Shown: positions 33,650-46,689 of the stretch, piece after piece
Position numbering within the stretch: position 1 is the first letter of the stretch
Layout: the number at the start of each line of letters is the position of its first letter
NCBI RefSeq assembly: GCF_964355755.1
Contig: NC_092680.1
Coordinates: forward strand, 14,795,001 to 14,859,000
Origin: Antedon mediterranea
Taxonomy: Eukaryota; Echinodermata; Crinoidea; Comatulida; Antedonidae
Direction: 5' to 3'
Length of the DNA stretch: 64,000 nucleotides
Translations under genes and position numbers: made by a program
The notes under the pieces: generated by a model
The model's input: the letters and a program-made list of their open reading frames with translations, nothing else
Told to the model about the DNA's origin: nothing
Database searches by the model: none

Positions 33650-34740
33650 TTAAAATACTCATTTCCTCTTCCACCAGAAACAAGTTAAAATCAGTTATTT
33701 TCTTAATTTTCAATAAAAGCATCTCATTCTCAGTTGATGCAAAATGATATTGTGGACAGTCAATTTTGGAACTGTTTGGCAGTTTTTTTACATAAAAGAA
33801 ATTAAATAAAACGAGCAATTAAACATCCAAATATTAATTACATATCCAAATAATTAACATTAAAACATGTTAGCATGTGCTTACTATTGAATTTAGTTAC
33901 TGGATCGAAAGCTTGTTATTTAAAAAAACAGTATAGGGAAATAATAGCATCTAGGCCTAGAGGCCTAGGCCTAATAAAAAAAAAACAGGTCATGAATTTC
34001 CTCAACTAAACAAGTTTAAAGATTGTATAGCGTTCCTTATTTTAACTTTTAGGTATCGTCACACACGAGAAGACAATTTGTAATAAACACCATATACATC
34101 AGGTTTACCTCTGCTCTGTGTAGAGTTTTGTTAGTAGTAGAAGCGTTTGGAATGTGTCTATAAGCTCGTACTACTGTGCACCATTCGTTTCGGGCTCCTT
34201 CCCAAAGATGGATCAGCCTGCATGTCAGCAAAGATAGATAGTGAAAGTGTACACTAAGACACAAAAAACACCATTCTTTGATGCCACATTTGACATGTGG
34301 TGGTGGCATACTCATACCACCATGGAGAAATGGTGGTTGGATTTGGATTCTTCTTATATTTTATGTTTAGCCCATAGAGGGCAGTAGGGTGATTGCCTCT
34401 CACTTTTAAAGAAATTGTCCTTTGAAACATTTATTGTCACACAACGAATCGAAAACATTATTTTGCTTTTTTGGTTAAAGTTAACATTGATTTTTGTCAT
34501 TTTAAGCGAAATTTATAATGAATAATTTGTGTTTAAAGAGGTATTGTCCCTCCAAAAACATAAAAAATGAAGATTAATAATATCAGACTTTTATTAGACC
34601 ATTTTGCAGTTTGCTTAAAAAGACAAAATAAACGGTTATTCATGTGAAAACAAAAAGTTGACTAGGATATATTTTGTTATAAATTTATTATTATCGCATT
34701 ATTTTCTTACTCCCTTTTATGTGCAAGACAGTATATATAT
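33650..34740. other. Non-coding stretch
   Basis: No gene was recognised. It includes an AGGCCTAG run at 33953-33972 and a block AAAGAGGTATTGTCCCTCC near 34537 that resembles an end of a dispersed MITE. Confidence 0.35.
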
Positions 34741-34744
34741 TATT

Positions 34745-35400
34745 ATTATTACTGCCTTTCCACTGAAAAGTCTGCCGACATTTCCGCTTGGGCTGCTCCG
34801 TAAATCTCTTTTAATTACCAGTTTCTTCCAGTCTGATCTTTCATTGGCTAGTTCTTTAAGTTGTTTCATGTCTTTCTTGGTTTTCAATTGTCCGGGATAC
34901 TTGATGTTTGTGTTTGTGCTTATAAAGGGTGAGTAGGTCGTTGCTTATAAAGGGTGAGTAGGTCGTTGCTGAGAGTTATTGGTAGGGTGGTTCTCGGTCT
35001 TCCTCGAAATTTTATATTGGTAGTGTTGCTGAAATAATAGCTTATTGCTGTGTTGACTGGTGTACATGGGTCTTGTCTAAGTATGTGACCTAATAGTCTC
35101 CATCTTGCGTCGACTATTTCTAATGAAATCGGTATTGTTCCTGTCCTTCTGTATAAATTCATGTTTGATATCCTGTCTGGGAACCTGATACCTATGATTT
35201 TGCGAAGTTGCTTTCTGTAAAATGTGTCGAGTTTATGTGCTTCTTCTTTTGCGAGTCCCCATGTTTCAGAGTTGTAGAGTAATATATACTTTTAACTAGT
35301 GAGTTGTACAGCTTGATACGTATTTTTAATTTGATTTTATCTTTTCGAAGCCACATCGAGTTTAGTTTGGTCATTGCTACACGCGCTAGCAAGACAGTAT
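34745..35400 (-). pseudogene. LINE reverse-transcriptase C-terminal tail
   Basis: On the minus strand, frames in order read LNSMWLRKDKIKLKIRIKLY, NSLVKSI, HFTESNFAKS..., ISNMNLYRRTGTIPISLEIV, DARWRLLGHILRQDPCTPVN, GRPRTTLP and, after a duplication, ELANERSDWKKLV. This is the standard region after the reverse-transcriptase core (RIKLYNSLV, RW-LLGH-LR, GRPR---P) of non-LTR elements. A 25-bp tandem duplication (34919-34968) and shifts break it. The RT core itself is absent, and because the known order runs 5' to 3' toward 34745, it is a 5'-truncated copy. Confidence 0.7.
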
Positions 35401-35514
35401 CAACATGAAATTTCCACTAACCAATTACTGAGCTCCTTGACGCAAAAACTTCTCCACAGTAGTTACAAATATCATCTTGATGTAAACTTTATATAGGATT
35501 AACAAACTATTTTA

Positions 35515-36046
35515 ATCTTTAATATAGGATTACTTTATCTTTAATATTGTATCACTTTATCTGTAATATTGTATCACTTTATCTGTAATATTGTAATATT
35601 GTATCACTTTATCTGTTATATTGTATCACTTTATATTTAATATTGTATCACTTTATCTGTAATATTGTATCACTTTATCTGTAATATTGTATCACTTTAT
35701 CTGTTATATTGTATCACTTTATATTTAATATTGTATCACTCTATCTGTAATATTGTATCACTTTATCTGTAATATTAGATCACTTTATCTGTAATATTGT
35801 ATCACTTTATCTGTAATATTAGATCACTTTATCTGTAATATTGTATCACTTTATCTGTAATATTAGATCACTTAATCTGTAATATTGTATCACTTAATCT
35901 GTAATATTGTATCACTTTATCTTTAATATTGGATCACTTTACCTTTAATATTGGATCACTTTATCTGTAATATTGGATCACTTTACCTTTAATATTGGAT
36001 CACTTAATCTGTGATATTGTATCACTTTATCTTTAATATAGGATCA
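35515..36046. repeat. 22-bp minisatellite
   Basis: About 24 copies of a unit like AATATTGTATCACTTTATCTGT, with variants carrying TTAGATC or ACCTTTA. The array begins directly beyond the poly(A) signal of the minus-strand CHY gene, so it forms the 3' flank of that gene. Confidence 0.95.
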
Positions 36047-36047
36047 C

Positions 36048-36053
36048 TTTATT
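36048..36053 (-). terminator. Poly(A) signal AATAAA of the CHY/CCCH gene
   Basis: On the minus strand AATAAA lies 77 bases after the stop codon at 36130, right before the minisatellite. It is the nearest canonical signal and is a plausible end for the transcript. Confidence 0.5.
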
Positions 36054-36129
36054 CTTTTAAGATTAACTATTATATCTTCCTTCATTTAATCAATAATTGT
36101 TCTTCTTGGTTACACTTTTAAGATTTTTG

Positions 36130-39100
36130 TTATTTTGACTTTGATTTTTTCAACTGCTGTCCTTCCTTCTTTTCTTTCTTTTTCTTAGATACTGTTTTAT
36201 TCTTCCCGCTATATTTCTGCTTATCTCCTCTGAAAAATACAATATAATATATACATCATACTACAAAGGAAATTGAAAAGGAATCAGAGACAGATAGAAG
36301 AAAGATGAAAGAAGGATGATCATAAGGAAAAGGAAACCGCATCAATAGAGATTGGAAGATATATCTTCTGCATGTTTACGATAGTCTACTGAAGAAATTT
36401 GAAGCACTCGATCATCAACAACAAGACAACTGGTGCTACACAGTGTAATAAATTACCATTCCTAACAAATACAGTAGCATAGTGTCTACATGAACATTCT
36501 AGAATAAGAGTATTTTTAGATTTAAAAAACCATGTATTTTCAACCGCTCGGAAACATACGTAAGAAGAGTTCGTGACACACAGCATCTCTAAAATATTAC
36601 AGACCAATCCAAACAGTAGTTTGAGAAAGTTGACCGCATGTCAACGAAACGTCACTAGGTATTTATACTCCTGTTCGTATTTTGGTTCAACAAATTACAT
36701 TTTCCAGTTTTAGAAAAGAAATCTGATAAAATATTCATACTATTTTGTTGGTTTATTGAATCCTTAAAAATTAGTTATTTATTTTCTTTTCTTTTGTCTT
36801 ACTTATTCATCTTTGTTTTATTTCTGCAGCCTAGGCCTCCTTCCCAATGACTACTCCAACCTTTAGTCAGGTTCATCCGGCATGCAATACAAGGCTGATC
36901 AGGTGAAAATGTCTGTAAGAAAGAAGAAACTGCCATTCTAAGGTTTTGAAAAAATCTTTTATTGGTGTTACTCTAATTTAATATGCGCTAATTTGATTAG
37001 CGCTGCATATTTCTGAATGTGTTAAATTCTGGTGATGAATATGGAGCCTGTCACTGCCGGAAATATAAGGAACTTGGAAGGCTAATTTATTGTGAATGTG
37101 ACTAAATATATGAATGAATAAATCAACATTTGATTAAAAAATAATGTTTATAAATGAAAATAATGGAAGAAATTAAATAACCAAAAAAATGACTGTGGAA
37201 GTAAAGAGGAATAAATTAAAGGAAGTAGGCAGATGCCTGAGAAGACAACAATCTTGAGTTGGGCCAGCCTAAACAATTGACAGACAGCAGAATAATAAAT
37301 CCAAAGAAATCAACAAGTGGCATGAACAGAGACAAGACTGGTTATAAAAAACCCTAACATAAAAAACAGAGACATCAGATCATAACATGACCAAGGAATT
37401 GTTAGACTGACTGAACAATTGTGTTCCTTTATGCTTATTGAAGTCCCATTCCTTACATAATGTAATAATAAATACTATAGTCCCATTTTGATAACTTTTT
37501 TTCATCTTTAAAAAGCTAAAAATGTGGAAAAATAAGTTGATTATAATAATTTAAGTGGCCTACTATAAATCCCAACATGCATTGTGCTTGGAATGGTATT
37601 TTCGTTTCGATCAATCAGTCAAAATACCAGTCAATTAATGCATCAACTAGTTAGGCCTATAGCTAAGCGTACAATGCTCGTTCTTTACTGCTGTTTACCA
37701 GCTAGGCCTACAAAACTAAGCCTAGATATTCACCGCAAGCGACTTAGGTAGTGCATTATTTCTCTCTTTTTATCATAAATTACTATAAAACGTACATTTA
37801 AGACAAGAAATGACCTGGTTTAATGTTTCTAAAGTAATATATATGCATTATTTCTACAAAAAGTTCACTACACTTTAAAAACTGAAAGAAATTACCTGTT
37901 CTTTTGCACAGAATCCACAAAGCATTCGGTTTGCATACGTAAATATATGGTCAGAATCATCATCGTGGCAACAGTCACACGGGTAGCATTTTCCACAACA
38001 TGGGAACCTATAGCGAAACCAAAAGCACTACAACAATAATACCTAATTGATTTTAAACCAACTGAATTGTAAGACATAGTTCTTTATGAGCTTAGGACCT
38101 CCATGCTGTCAGCATATGACAACCCTGAGTCATAAGCTAACTACCCTATTTTTAGATAACACATACTGTAATTAGTAGACAATATTTATTTTATTGCAAT
38201 CATATTATGTTCAATTAAATTTTGTTTCGAAATCTTCAAAAGAAAAAGATTACAATAGAGCATTTTAAGGATTTTTTCAGATTTGATGCATCGAAAACCG
38301 GTATGACTAAACCACTGGAATAATATTAGCAACAAAGTATTTTACCTTAACCACCTGAAACTTTTCTTATAATGTTGGCATGTACCATTTGATGGGAGGG
38401 GTTTACCCTCTTGAATTGCTGGGTCTTTGTGGGCTTTGACCACACTCTGTACTTTTACTGTGTGCAAGTTCTCAGTTGCTGTAAATAATTTATACATTTA
38501 TTTATACTGAACTATAAATTATACAAAAATTTAATAATTAAACAATAAATAAGATATTGATTTAGATATAGATTGTAATATACAATAAGAAACTGAAATA
38601 GAAATATGTGAGTGAAAATAGTCATCTGCTTTCTGCTTGTGAAACCCCCAAACCCCTCAAATAAGACCACTGGAGTTCATGTTATTTATGGCTTATGCCG
38701 AGTTGCTTACCAATTGGATCTGATGCAAAGAGTCTTTGAATCCTTGTTGAGTCCACTCGGAGATTTTGTTTGTTGTGACACTGCGGACACCAATTACTTA
38801 AAGTCTGCCCATATTGAACACCCTAAAAATATAATAATTAAAAATCAAATTTGTTATGGATGATTTCTTTTCATTACATTGTATATGTGTTATGTTATAC
38901 GTATATAACAAGCCATTTTGGACTTCATGGAGATTCCAGTCTGTATTTTTTTGTGTTGAAATTTAAAAAATAATGAACTTGTTCAAAGGTTTTTAAAAGT
39001 CTTTCTTATGTTGAGAAATTTCTTTATTTTGGCAAGGACTATGTGGTGAAATGAAATACTTTGTTTAATAATATTAATTAATTGGTAGAAAAAGCTAACC

Positions 39101-42100
39101 TTTATTTGTTTTTGATTATTACAACTTAAACAGCTTGCTTCAAATTCACAATCCATGACTAATACATCAAAAGGTACACATCCATTTAGATCAAGGTAAC
39201 CAAGGATTGCGGAGAACTGATGCATGATCGCTGGTCGATAGGTCAACAAGAACTGATGCTGACATCGAGGACAGAATATCTGATTAGCTCTGCCTCCTGG
39301 AGTACTTATGTCGGTTCTGTGTTTACATCGCTCGCATTGGATGATAAGTGACAACGTCTTAACAGAAAGTGTTCCATATCCATCGCCTATTTCAAGCCCT
39401 TTAAAACGTAGTTCAGTACCTTTGCGTTGTGGGTCAATATTTTGATTTTGTTCGATACTTCGTTGGCGGTACTTTACCGTGTTACGCTCCTCTTCCTCCT
39501 CACTTTCATCGCTTTCCTCTTCTTCAGTCTCTCCCTCCTCACTATCATTTTCTTCAATATCATCTTCATCATTCTTGTCTTCCTCATCCACTGTCTCTTC
39601 TTTCTTGTCCTCTTTTACTTCGTTCAATACTGAACTAGATTCTTCAGTAGTTTCTACTTTCTCTTTATGTGGAATAAATTCAAACCCAGCTGCTTTAGCA
39701 TCTAAACAACGTTTGTACTGTAAGAAAACAATTCATGAGCAGAGTTAAAAAAGATTGACAGACTTTATAAATTACATTCTCAATCTAGAAAACATTTATA
39801 CTTATAGCTTAAAGTATAAAATGTGGCAGCTAAAGCCGATTTTCCACTAGGCGAATTTGTTCGCGCGAATCAAACGTTTCGAAGAGAAAAAAATTGCCTA
39901 CTCTCTTTCCACTACATGAGCGAATAGCTGCGACGTTCATGTTCCTCGCGTGGTTGCTGAGCATTTCGATTCGCATGAGTGCTCATGAAAGCGTCATAGC
40001 TCATTTCCTGAGCTCTGATTGGTTGCGCAATATTTCGCTTCGCAAAAAGTAGAATTGTTTCTACTTTTTGAACTAGTAAATTTCGCTGCAGCAAAAAATC
40101 AAGGAACTAGAATTCGTCGCAGAAGGGAGTATGACAGACAGAAACTCGAATACGCATGCGCAGAGCATGACGCTTTCGATTCGCGCGAACAAATTCGTCT
40201 AGTGGAAAATCAGCTTAAGAGCACATCAACCTCTGTAAATGAAAAATGTAATTTTATGTGCTTTGATTACAGAATTGAGTTGTCTGTTAAACGCAAGTTA
40301 TACTAAAGTGTTTGGTTCCCAGTAAAACGTAATAAGAACGTAAGCAAGTGAGTTGACCAACGACAAGAGACAGTTAATGCTCTATCATGTCCTGATTAAT
40401 TACATTGAGCTTACGGTCTGTGTTGTATCCAGTAGGAACCAAGCTTTGAGAACACAATGAGATAATTACCTTCCTAGCACCCTCCGTGAAAAGATTTTCA
40501 AGACTCCTATCTAGCCACCTTAGAAAAGGCCTGAAGATCAATTCAATCTTCCCTCCAACTAGATTAGTTTGATGTTTGGCCAACACCCAATTTTGTGCTG
40601 CTTCATTAATGTGCCTATTACATAGAAAAAAATAAAGCTTCTAGTTAAAGAATCAGACTTGTTTTCAAATGTTTAAAATATATTGTACCCCTGAAAAATG
40701 ATAATAAAAAATAATTGTATAAAAATCTTTTCCATTTTAATGTCACATAATAGCTATTCACTTTGACTAAAAATTGGATAACTGAAAAAACTGTAACTTA
40801 ATGCAAAAAACTGTCAAATTGACTATTGACAAAACATAATGTAACCGCCGCAACAATTGTGTGCATTCAAACCTGGCGGCGTATACAGTCAACTCTCCCA
40901 ATATTGAACACCTTTGGGCTGGCTGAATATGTCTGGTTTTCTGGAAAGTGTTTTTAGTGGTAAAAACAAATTTGGGACGTTTTGGGCCTCAAGAAAAGTC
41001 TGGTTTTGGGAAAGTTTCCTATTTTCAGAGAGTCTGGTATTTGGAGAGTTTACTGTACCTTGACTCGGTTCAACCCAGTGCACTTAAACCCAGTGCACTT
41101 AACTATGCGCTGCATTATGTTGTTCTTGCAAATTCTTTTGTGAAATCAAACTGATCTGATTTCCTGTATTCACTGTATAAGGTTGTTGCATTAATGTCAG
41201 TTTCCTCTTGCGATTACGAAGTATGACACTTGTGTCAATACATCGTTGCTTACAATTGATTATTTAGAAGATGAATGATTGCTGAATTTTGGTGGTGTGG
41301 AACACTTCAATATTAAAAACACACCCAGGATAGTTTATAATATAAACTAACCTTGGTTTATTTTTGAATTATTATCACATGGCAGGTCTGAAATAATTTG
41401 CAGACAATGACTTCTCCACTTACCTTTCAATTACATCTGGCAAAACTTGTTCTTCAGATACGTGTAAACTGAATGGTTCTCTTGGATAATCTTCAGGAAA
41501 GACCACATCAAAAATAAAATCTGTGATATCAAATGGCTGAAAATAACACAAGAATAAATTTAAATCTTATGAAAAGATGAACTAAATACAATTAATAAAA
41601 TAAACATTATACCGTTTTCACACAAAAAGTAATAACTTTTAAGTTGTAATGTTAAATGTAATTATTCGTCCTCAAGCTTAACTACTCTTTTTGAAATAGT
41701 GTACCAAGCTCTTTAACGTGCACTAGATGTGCTTTACATCCCATTAGGACGAGACAATGAGAGTAAAGCATCTTGCTTAAGGATGCAATCAGTATGGTAC
41801 AGATAGGCTTGAACCCATGCCTATCACATGCTAGGCAATTTTGTAGAAAATCTCACTTATGAGAGAAGGCCTGAGAGATGTCCAAAGATGTTTGTGCATG
41901 CATGTATTGCCCTGGTATTAAAGTGTCCAATCATAGTAAGTAAATAACGAGGAACTATATCTTTTCAAATAGATTTCTCAAAGTTTGTGTATGCGTATGT
42001 AAAAACGTGTTAACAAATCGGGAGATGAAACCTGGTTACAAGTTGTAACAATTTATGCAGATCTGTAAAAGAGTATTAGATTTAACTTTGACTGACCTCT

Positions 42101-43118
42101 GCATAATAATAGTATAATAATAATAATAATCATAAAAATAATTTAAATTACCATAGTCTAATTATTAAATCATAAAAAAATTTGTCAACATTTAAATCTG
42201 CGACACACACACACTAATAACAATAAGATGTCTTCTCACCCATTCAGGATCTGTAGGTGATGTTATGATTCTGTAAGTAACTGGTTTCCCTTCATCTTCA
42301 ACTATTGTTAACTTCTCACCTTCTTGAAATATCACTTTTAATTGATTAATTTCAACATTTCTGAGTTTCTGTAAACTTTCAGGGGTTGCCTCAGTGATGT
42401 TAAGAGAAGACTGTGGCCTTTTGGTGACTTCCCGTTTTTCAGTCTTGACTGCGCCAGATGAAGCATGTTCCTTGATGTCTTTATCATCAATATCAGTTGG
42501 ATCTTGTGGATGAAAAAATCGACATCTGTCAGCCATGTTGCAAGTGCCTTCTTTGTAAAAACGGCAGAGTTTCCTGCGTTGCTTCATCTTTTTACCGGAA
42601 GGCTCTGCATGGCTGTCCTCTTCCGCCTTGTTCTGCTCTTCAAGTCCATGGTACCCTTTGACCTCTTCATAAGAAACTTTCTTCTTTTCTGAATCTGCCC
42701 CAGACTGTTCTTGCTTCTTTTTTTTCTCATAAAATTTTCCGTGCAAAAACCGGCAGTGATCTCCAAACCGACAACGGCCAGTTTTCTTGAATTCATAACA
42801 ATTCCCCTTCTTCTGTTTTTGTTTTTCATTATTTTTTGGATCCTGCTCTTCCTCAGGAATGTTGTTGATATTCTGCTTTGGGCTGTCTATTGGCACATTC
42901 TCAACTTCCTTTTGAGCGTGAGCAAATCGACAATCCTCACCAAACTTGCACTTCCCTGTTCTTCTAAAGAATGTGCATGGTTTCTTTGATATTTTTGTAT
43001 CAACTTCAAGAGAAATACTGCTAGTAGGTCTAGTGGATGAAGGCTGTTTTGACTGGGCAGGTATATTACTTGCTTCGTTTCTCTGGTCTTGATTTTTCTG
43101 TTGGTTCCCTGATAGCAT
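36130..43118 (-). CDS. CCCH x3 / RWD-like / CHY zinc-finger protein
   Basis: Nine coding exons on the minus strand: 43118-42240, 41536-41424, 40614-40470, 39717-39100, 38822-38711, 38478-38346, 38007-37896, 36912-36803 and 36229-36130. All phases agree and give 773 residues. The start is the Met of MLSGNQQ; an acceptor at 43180 suggests an upstream non-coding exon. Three CCCH fingers are seen (C-x8-C-x5-C-x3-H twice, then C-x7-C-x5-C-x3-H). After these come an RWD-like segment (FIFDVVFPEDYPREPFSLHV), an acidic Glu/Asp run, Cys pairs (CERC, CPRC, CLSC, CPQC), and a CHY finger (CQHYKKSFRWLRFPCCGKCY, CDCCH, CGFC, CIAC). A Lys-rich tail ends it. RNA binding is likely from the CCCH fingers. Closest named relatives were not recalled; fungal and invertebrate CHY proteins share this layout. 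Confidence 0.8.
39834..40215. mobile_element. 382-bp MITE with TAA duplication in a CHY-gene intron
   Basis: The ends AGCCGATTTTCCACTAGGCG and its complement ending AATCAGCT are the same as in the 159-bp MITE at 10803. The flanks are TAA (39831-39833 and 40216-40218). The TWA duplication suggests the PIF/Harbinger type. Confidence 0.9.
40886..41055. mobile_element. 170-bp mariner-type MITE with TA duplication
   Basis: Inverted ends CAGTCAACTCTCC and GGAGAGTTTACTG lie between TA dinucleotides (40884-40885, 41056-41057). The inner sequence repeats the word TCTGGTTTT. It sits in a CHY-gene intron. Confidence 0.8.
41685..41855 (-). mobile_element. tRNA-derived SINE
   Basis: On the minus strand GGCATGGGTTCAAGCC gives a B box and a body rich in GATGCTTTACTCTC follows. 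The A box is less clear. It lies in an intron of the CHY gene. Confidence 0.45.
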
Positions 43119-43179
43119 AATATTATGGTTAAGATGAAGAGTTAGGAAACTTGGTTGTTGAGTGAAAATTGTGTTCACC

Positions 43180-43470
43180 CTAAAGAAAATCAACAAACAT
43201 AATAATTAATATATCTAATATTAATACTTATGAGAATCAAAATTTTTATTATTTTTAACAATGTCAATGAAACGTCATTGTCTTTAAAAAAACATCCAAC
43301 AGCACGGGTGCACACGGGTCAGCTCAGGAAAACTCATGCTAGGCCTAAACAAAGTCTATATAGGCCAATGTAAGAAGGCTATAGCCTAGGTTTATGCCCT
43401 AGGCCTAGATAGGCATACTATTTCTAGGCCTACTAGGCTAGGCCTAGGACTTGCTAGCCTATCTACGCGG
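43180..43470. promoter_or_regulatory. 5' flank of the CHY gene with a TAGGCCTA cluster
   Basis: An intron-like acceptor ends at 43180. Between 43330 and 43460 the sequence is dense in AGGCCTAG-type palindromes. The first non-coding exon and promoter should be here or further right. No TATA box was recognised. An open frame on the plus strand (43474-43800) has no recognised domain. Confidence 0.3.
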
Positions 43471-43799
43471 CCTGTGTTGTGTCCGATAACTAGCCCTCAA
43501 TCCACCACAGAGGGTAAATCCCCAACCAACCAAGAGAAGATAATTTGGACTTTACGACACGTTCTGCACTTACCAAAAGAAACGACTTGTATTGAAGAAC
43601 CAGAGATCCAGATGGTCTATCCCGATGTGTGTGTCTGCAACCAACAAAGTACGGTAATTTATACTCTCTTGTTTTGTTTCCCGTTGTTGTGCAATCTACC
43701 AGATAAAATACCACTAGTACTACCCTGGATGATGGACTTCGATAACAAAAGAGTGGTGGTGCAATACATTATACATACGTATATGAAGCGCCCAAAGTG

Positions 43800-46004
43800 A
43801 CAATTGAAATTCTTTAGATTTGAATTACCGCATTCAGCTCAAGAGTATTATCACTTGACTTCGTAATATCCTTCTAAAACAATGTTTTAAAAGGAATACC
43901 GGGATAAGTATAATCATAAGAGGCTGACTTATTTCCAATGGTGTCCAGCAATGATTAACTAGGCCTAGGCTAAAGTATTTTATCACTTTTCACTGGTCTG
44001 GAAATCACATTCCGTTGATGCTTCCACTGATCATGATCAAGCCAGTCATTTTATATGAACCTAAAATAACATAATCAGCTTAAGCTTAATTACCCCAACT
44101 GTATACTATGCTTATTTATGTATGTTTATGAATGTGTGATGAATGGAAATAAGAAAAACAGAAAAGGTGGAGCCTTCAGAAGTACATTATTAACCTAGTT
44201 AAATTTGATTAAAAATTAGAATCACAATAATGTATACATGTATGAACATGCTGAATGTGTTAAATAAAAATCACAAAAACTACTAAAATTTCAAAGATTA
44301 ATTTATTGTATCCATATATCTGTCAACAAGGTATCCAAAGATAAACACAGTAATGCTGAACAAGTTATTATAAACATCAGTTTGATTACAATTTACATGA
44401 ATTATAAAATCAACATCTTCACATTTGATAACAAATACATTATTTTATTGCTCGTAACACTGATTAAATTTTAAAAACATTTTAACAATTTTAAACTTTA
44501 ATAGAATTAACAACTTGAATTCTGTCAAATCTTTCACAATCACATCTGCATGCTGTTTTTAGTAAATTTTTCCAACTGTAAGGGTTCCCTGTAAGTTTAA
44601 ATAAATATTATGCTTAGACATACCTTGAGTTATAACTGACCCAGTTTTAAAATTAAGGGCATACTTTTTAAAATCAATTACAGTGATTGTCCTTTAGTTA
44701 AATGTATAGATATTCTGTAATCCATTTCTAATAATTTTTATGTATCATCTAATTGATAAAATACTTTATAAATTATTTGATCAGTGACAAAAAGCTGCCA
44801 TTTTTGGTGATTTAGGAGAAAGTTATATTACTACTTTAGAACACAGTTTCTGTAAATAATTGTCATTAACTTATGTGCTCAAATGTCAAGACATCAGGGC
44901 CAAAATATATAATAAAAATAATAAAGAATATTACATTTTATTTCAATACAACTTCAAATCAATTTTGTTTTAAATCAATTATTAAATAAATTATAATGCA
45001 TGGGAACTAGTGGTGTCAGGGAAGAGATGCTCAAATAACTGCAAAATAAACAACATTTTTACCTCCTAACATTTTCATGTGATCTCACCACAACAATTGT
45101 TCCCACGCACGTGTATAAATTACTGCTTTATTTTTATTTTTGACAATTTGCTGTAAGTTTTTGAATATTACCTGATCATATTTTATAACTTAAGTTTCAA
45201 TAAATACCGGATGAAATTGATTCATAATTAAATTGTTAGTATCATTAGTCTGTAAATCAATAAATACATTTTAAACATTAAAAAAACTTTCTTTCACAGT
45301 TTAAACCATACATATTCATTTATTAATATTTCTAATAAATTTGAGTCTTTCTGTGTTGTGTAAACAAACTAATCTTGCATAAATTTATTTTAATATTAAA
45401 TTATTCTTATTGTTCGTATGATTGTTCTTTATTAATACATACAATCTTAATTTAATATGCACAAAATAATATAATATTTTAAGTAATCTCATATTTATCT
45501 TTTTATCATAATCCCGATTTCTTGCCAATTTCATCGTTTCTTGCTAATTTCACAAAATCAAATCTGTATGATTTCAATTTTCAAAATCATGCAACTAATT
45601 ACTATCAATAAACAACAATAAATACTGGTTGCATTGGATAAGATTAAACAAATGCGTTTCCATTAATAGAAAAGTTTATAATTTATCTGGTAATCATAAA
45701 TCAATACAAAAAATATTTGATTTCTCACAAAACAACTGAATGCTGTTAATAATTGATAAAAGAGCAAATAACTTTACAAAAAATATACAGTATAATTAAT
45801 TTTCATTTGAATAAGATGTACTACAGTATATATAACATGTGAAATGAAATAAACTACCGTAATTAGAAGTACACAAAATAAAATATCTAATTTCGACAAA
45901 CAATTTTGTTTATGAATACAATATAGCTTTATATCTAGAAATGCTAATACTTTCCTTCAAGTCATCAACATGAAACACATGCATATAAAAAGCATGTACT
46001 GTAT
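43800..46004. other. AT-rich intergenic stretch
   Basis: No exon, TIR or tandem array recognised between the CHY gene and the 25-bp array. Confidence 0.5.
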
Positions 46005-46687
46005 CCATTCTTACTATCAATGTCTGACACTGATTAAACTATCAATGTCTGACACTGATTAAACTATCAATGTCTGACACTGATTAAAGTATCAATGTCT
46101 GACACTGGTTAAACTATCAATGTCTGACACTGGTTAAAGTATCAATGTCTGACACTGGTTAAACTATCAATGTCGAACACTGATTAAACTATCAATGTCT
46201 GACACTGATTAAACTACCAATGTCTGACACTGATTAAACTATCAATGTCTGACACTGATTAAAGTATCAATGTCTGACACTGATTAAACTACCAATGTCT
46301 GACACTGGTTAAAGTATCAATGTCTGACACTGATTAAACTATCAATGTCTGACAGATTAAACTATCAATGTCTGACACTGATTAAACTATCAATGTCTGA
46401 CACTGGTTAAACTATCAATGTCTGACACTGATTAAAAGATCAATGTCTGACACTGATTAAACTATCAATGTCTGACACTGATTAAACTATCAATGTCTGA
46501 CACTGAATAAACTATCAATGTCTGACACTGATTAAACTATCAATGTCTGACACTAATTACACTATCAATGTCTGACACTGATTAAACTATCAATGTCTGA
46601 CACTGATTAAACTACCAATGTCTGACACTGAATAAACTATCAATGTCTGACACTGGTTAAAGTATCAATGTCTGACACTGATTAAAA
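46005..46687. repeat. 25-bp minisatellite
   Basis: About 27 copies of AAACTATCAATGTCTGACAC plus TGATT, with few variants (GTT for ATT, AGT for ACT). It lies in the gap between the two minus-strand genes. Confidence 0.97.
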
Positions 46688-46689
46688 CA

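Noticed and set aside
39427-39748. Ser/Leu- and Phe-rich plus-strand frames
   Set aside because: They are the antisense of the acidic Glu/Asp-rich exon of the CHY gene.
42465-42989. Plus-strand hydrophobic frames
   Set aside because: Antisense to the CCCH exon, which has clear zinc motifs on the minus strand.
43474-43800. 108-codon plus-strand frame upstream of the CHY gene
   Set aside because: No domain, no clear promoter or partner exon. It may be chance; kept only as a remark.
46005-46687. Regular repeats that look like a CRISPR array
   Set aside because: The units are head-to-tail with no unique spacers, in a eukaryotic intergenic region; it is a minisatellite. The same holds for 52225-52925.
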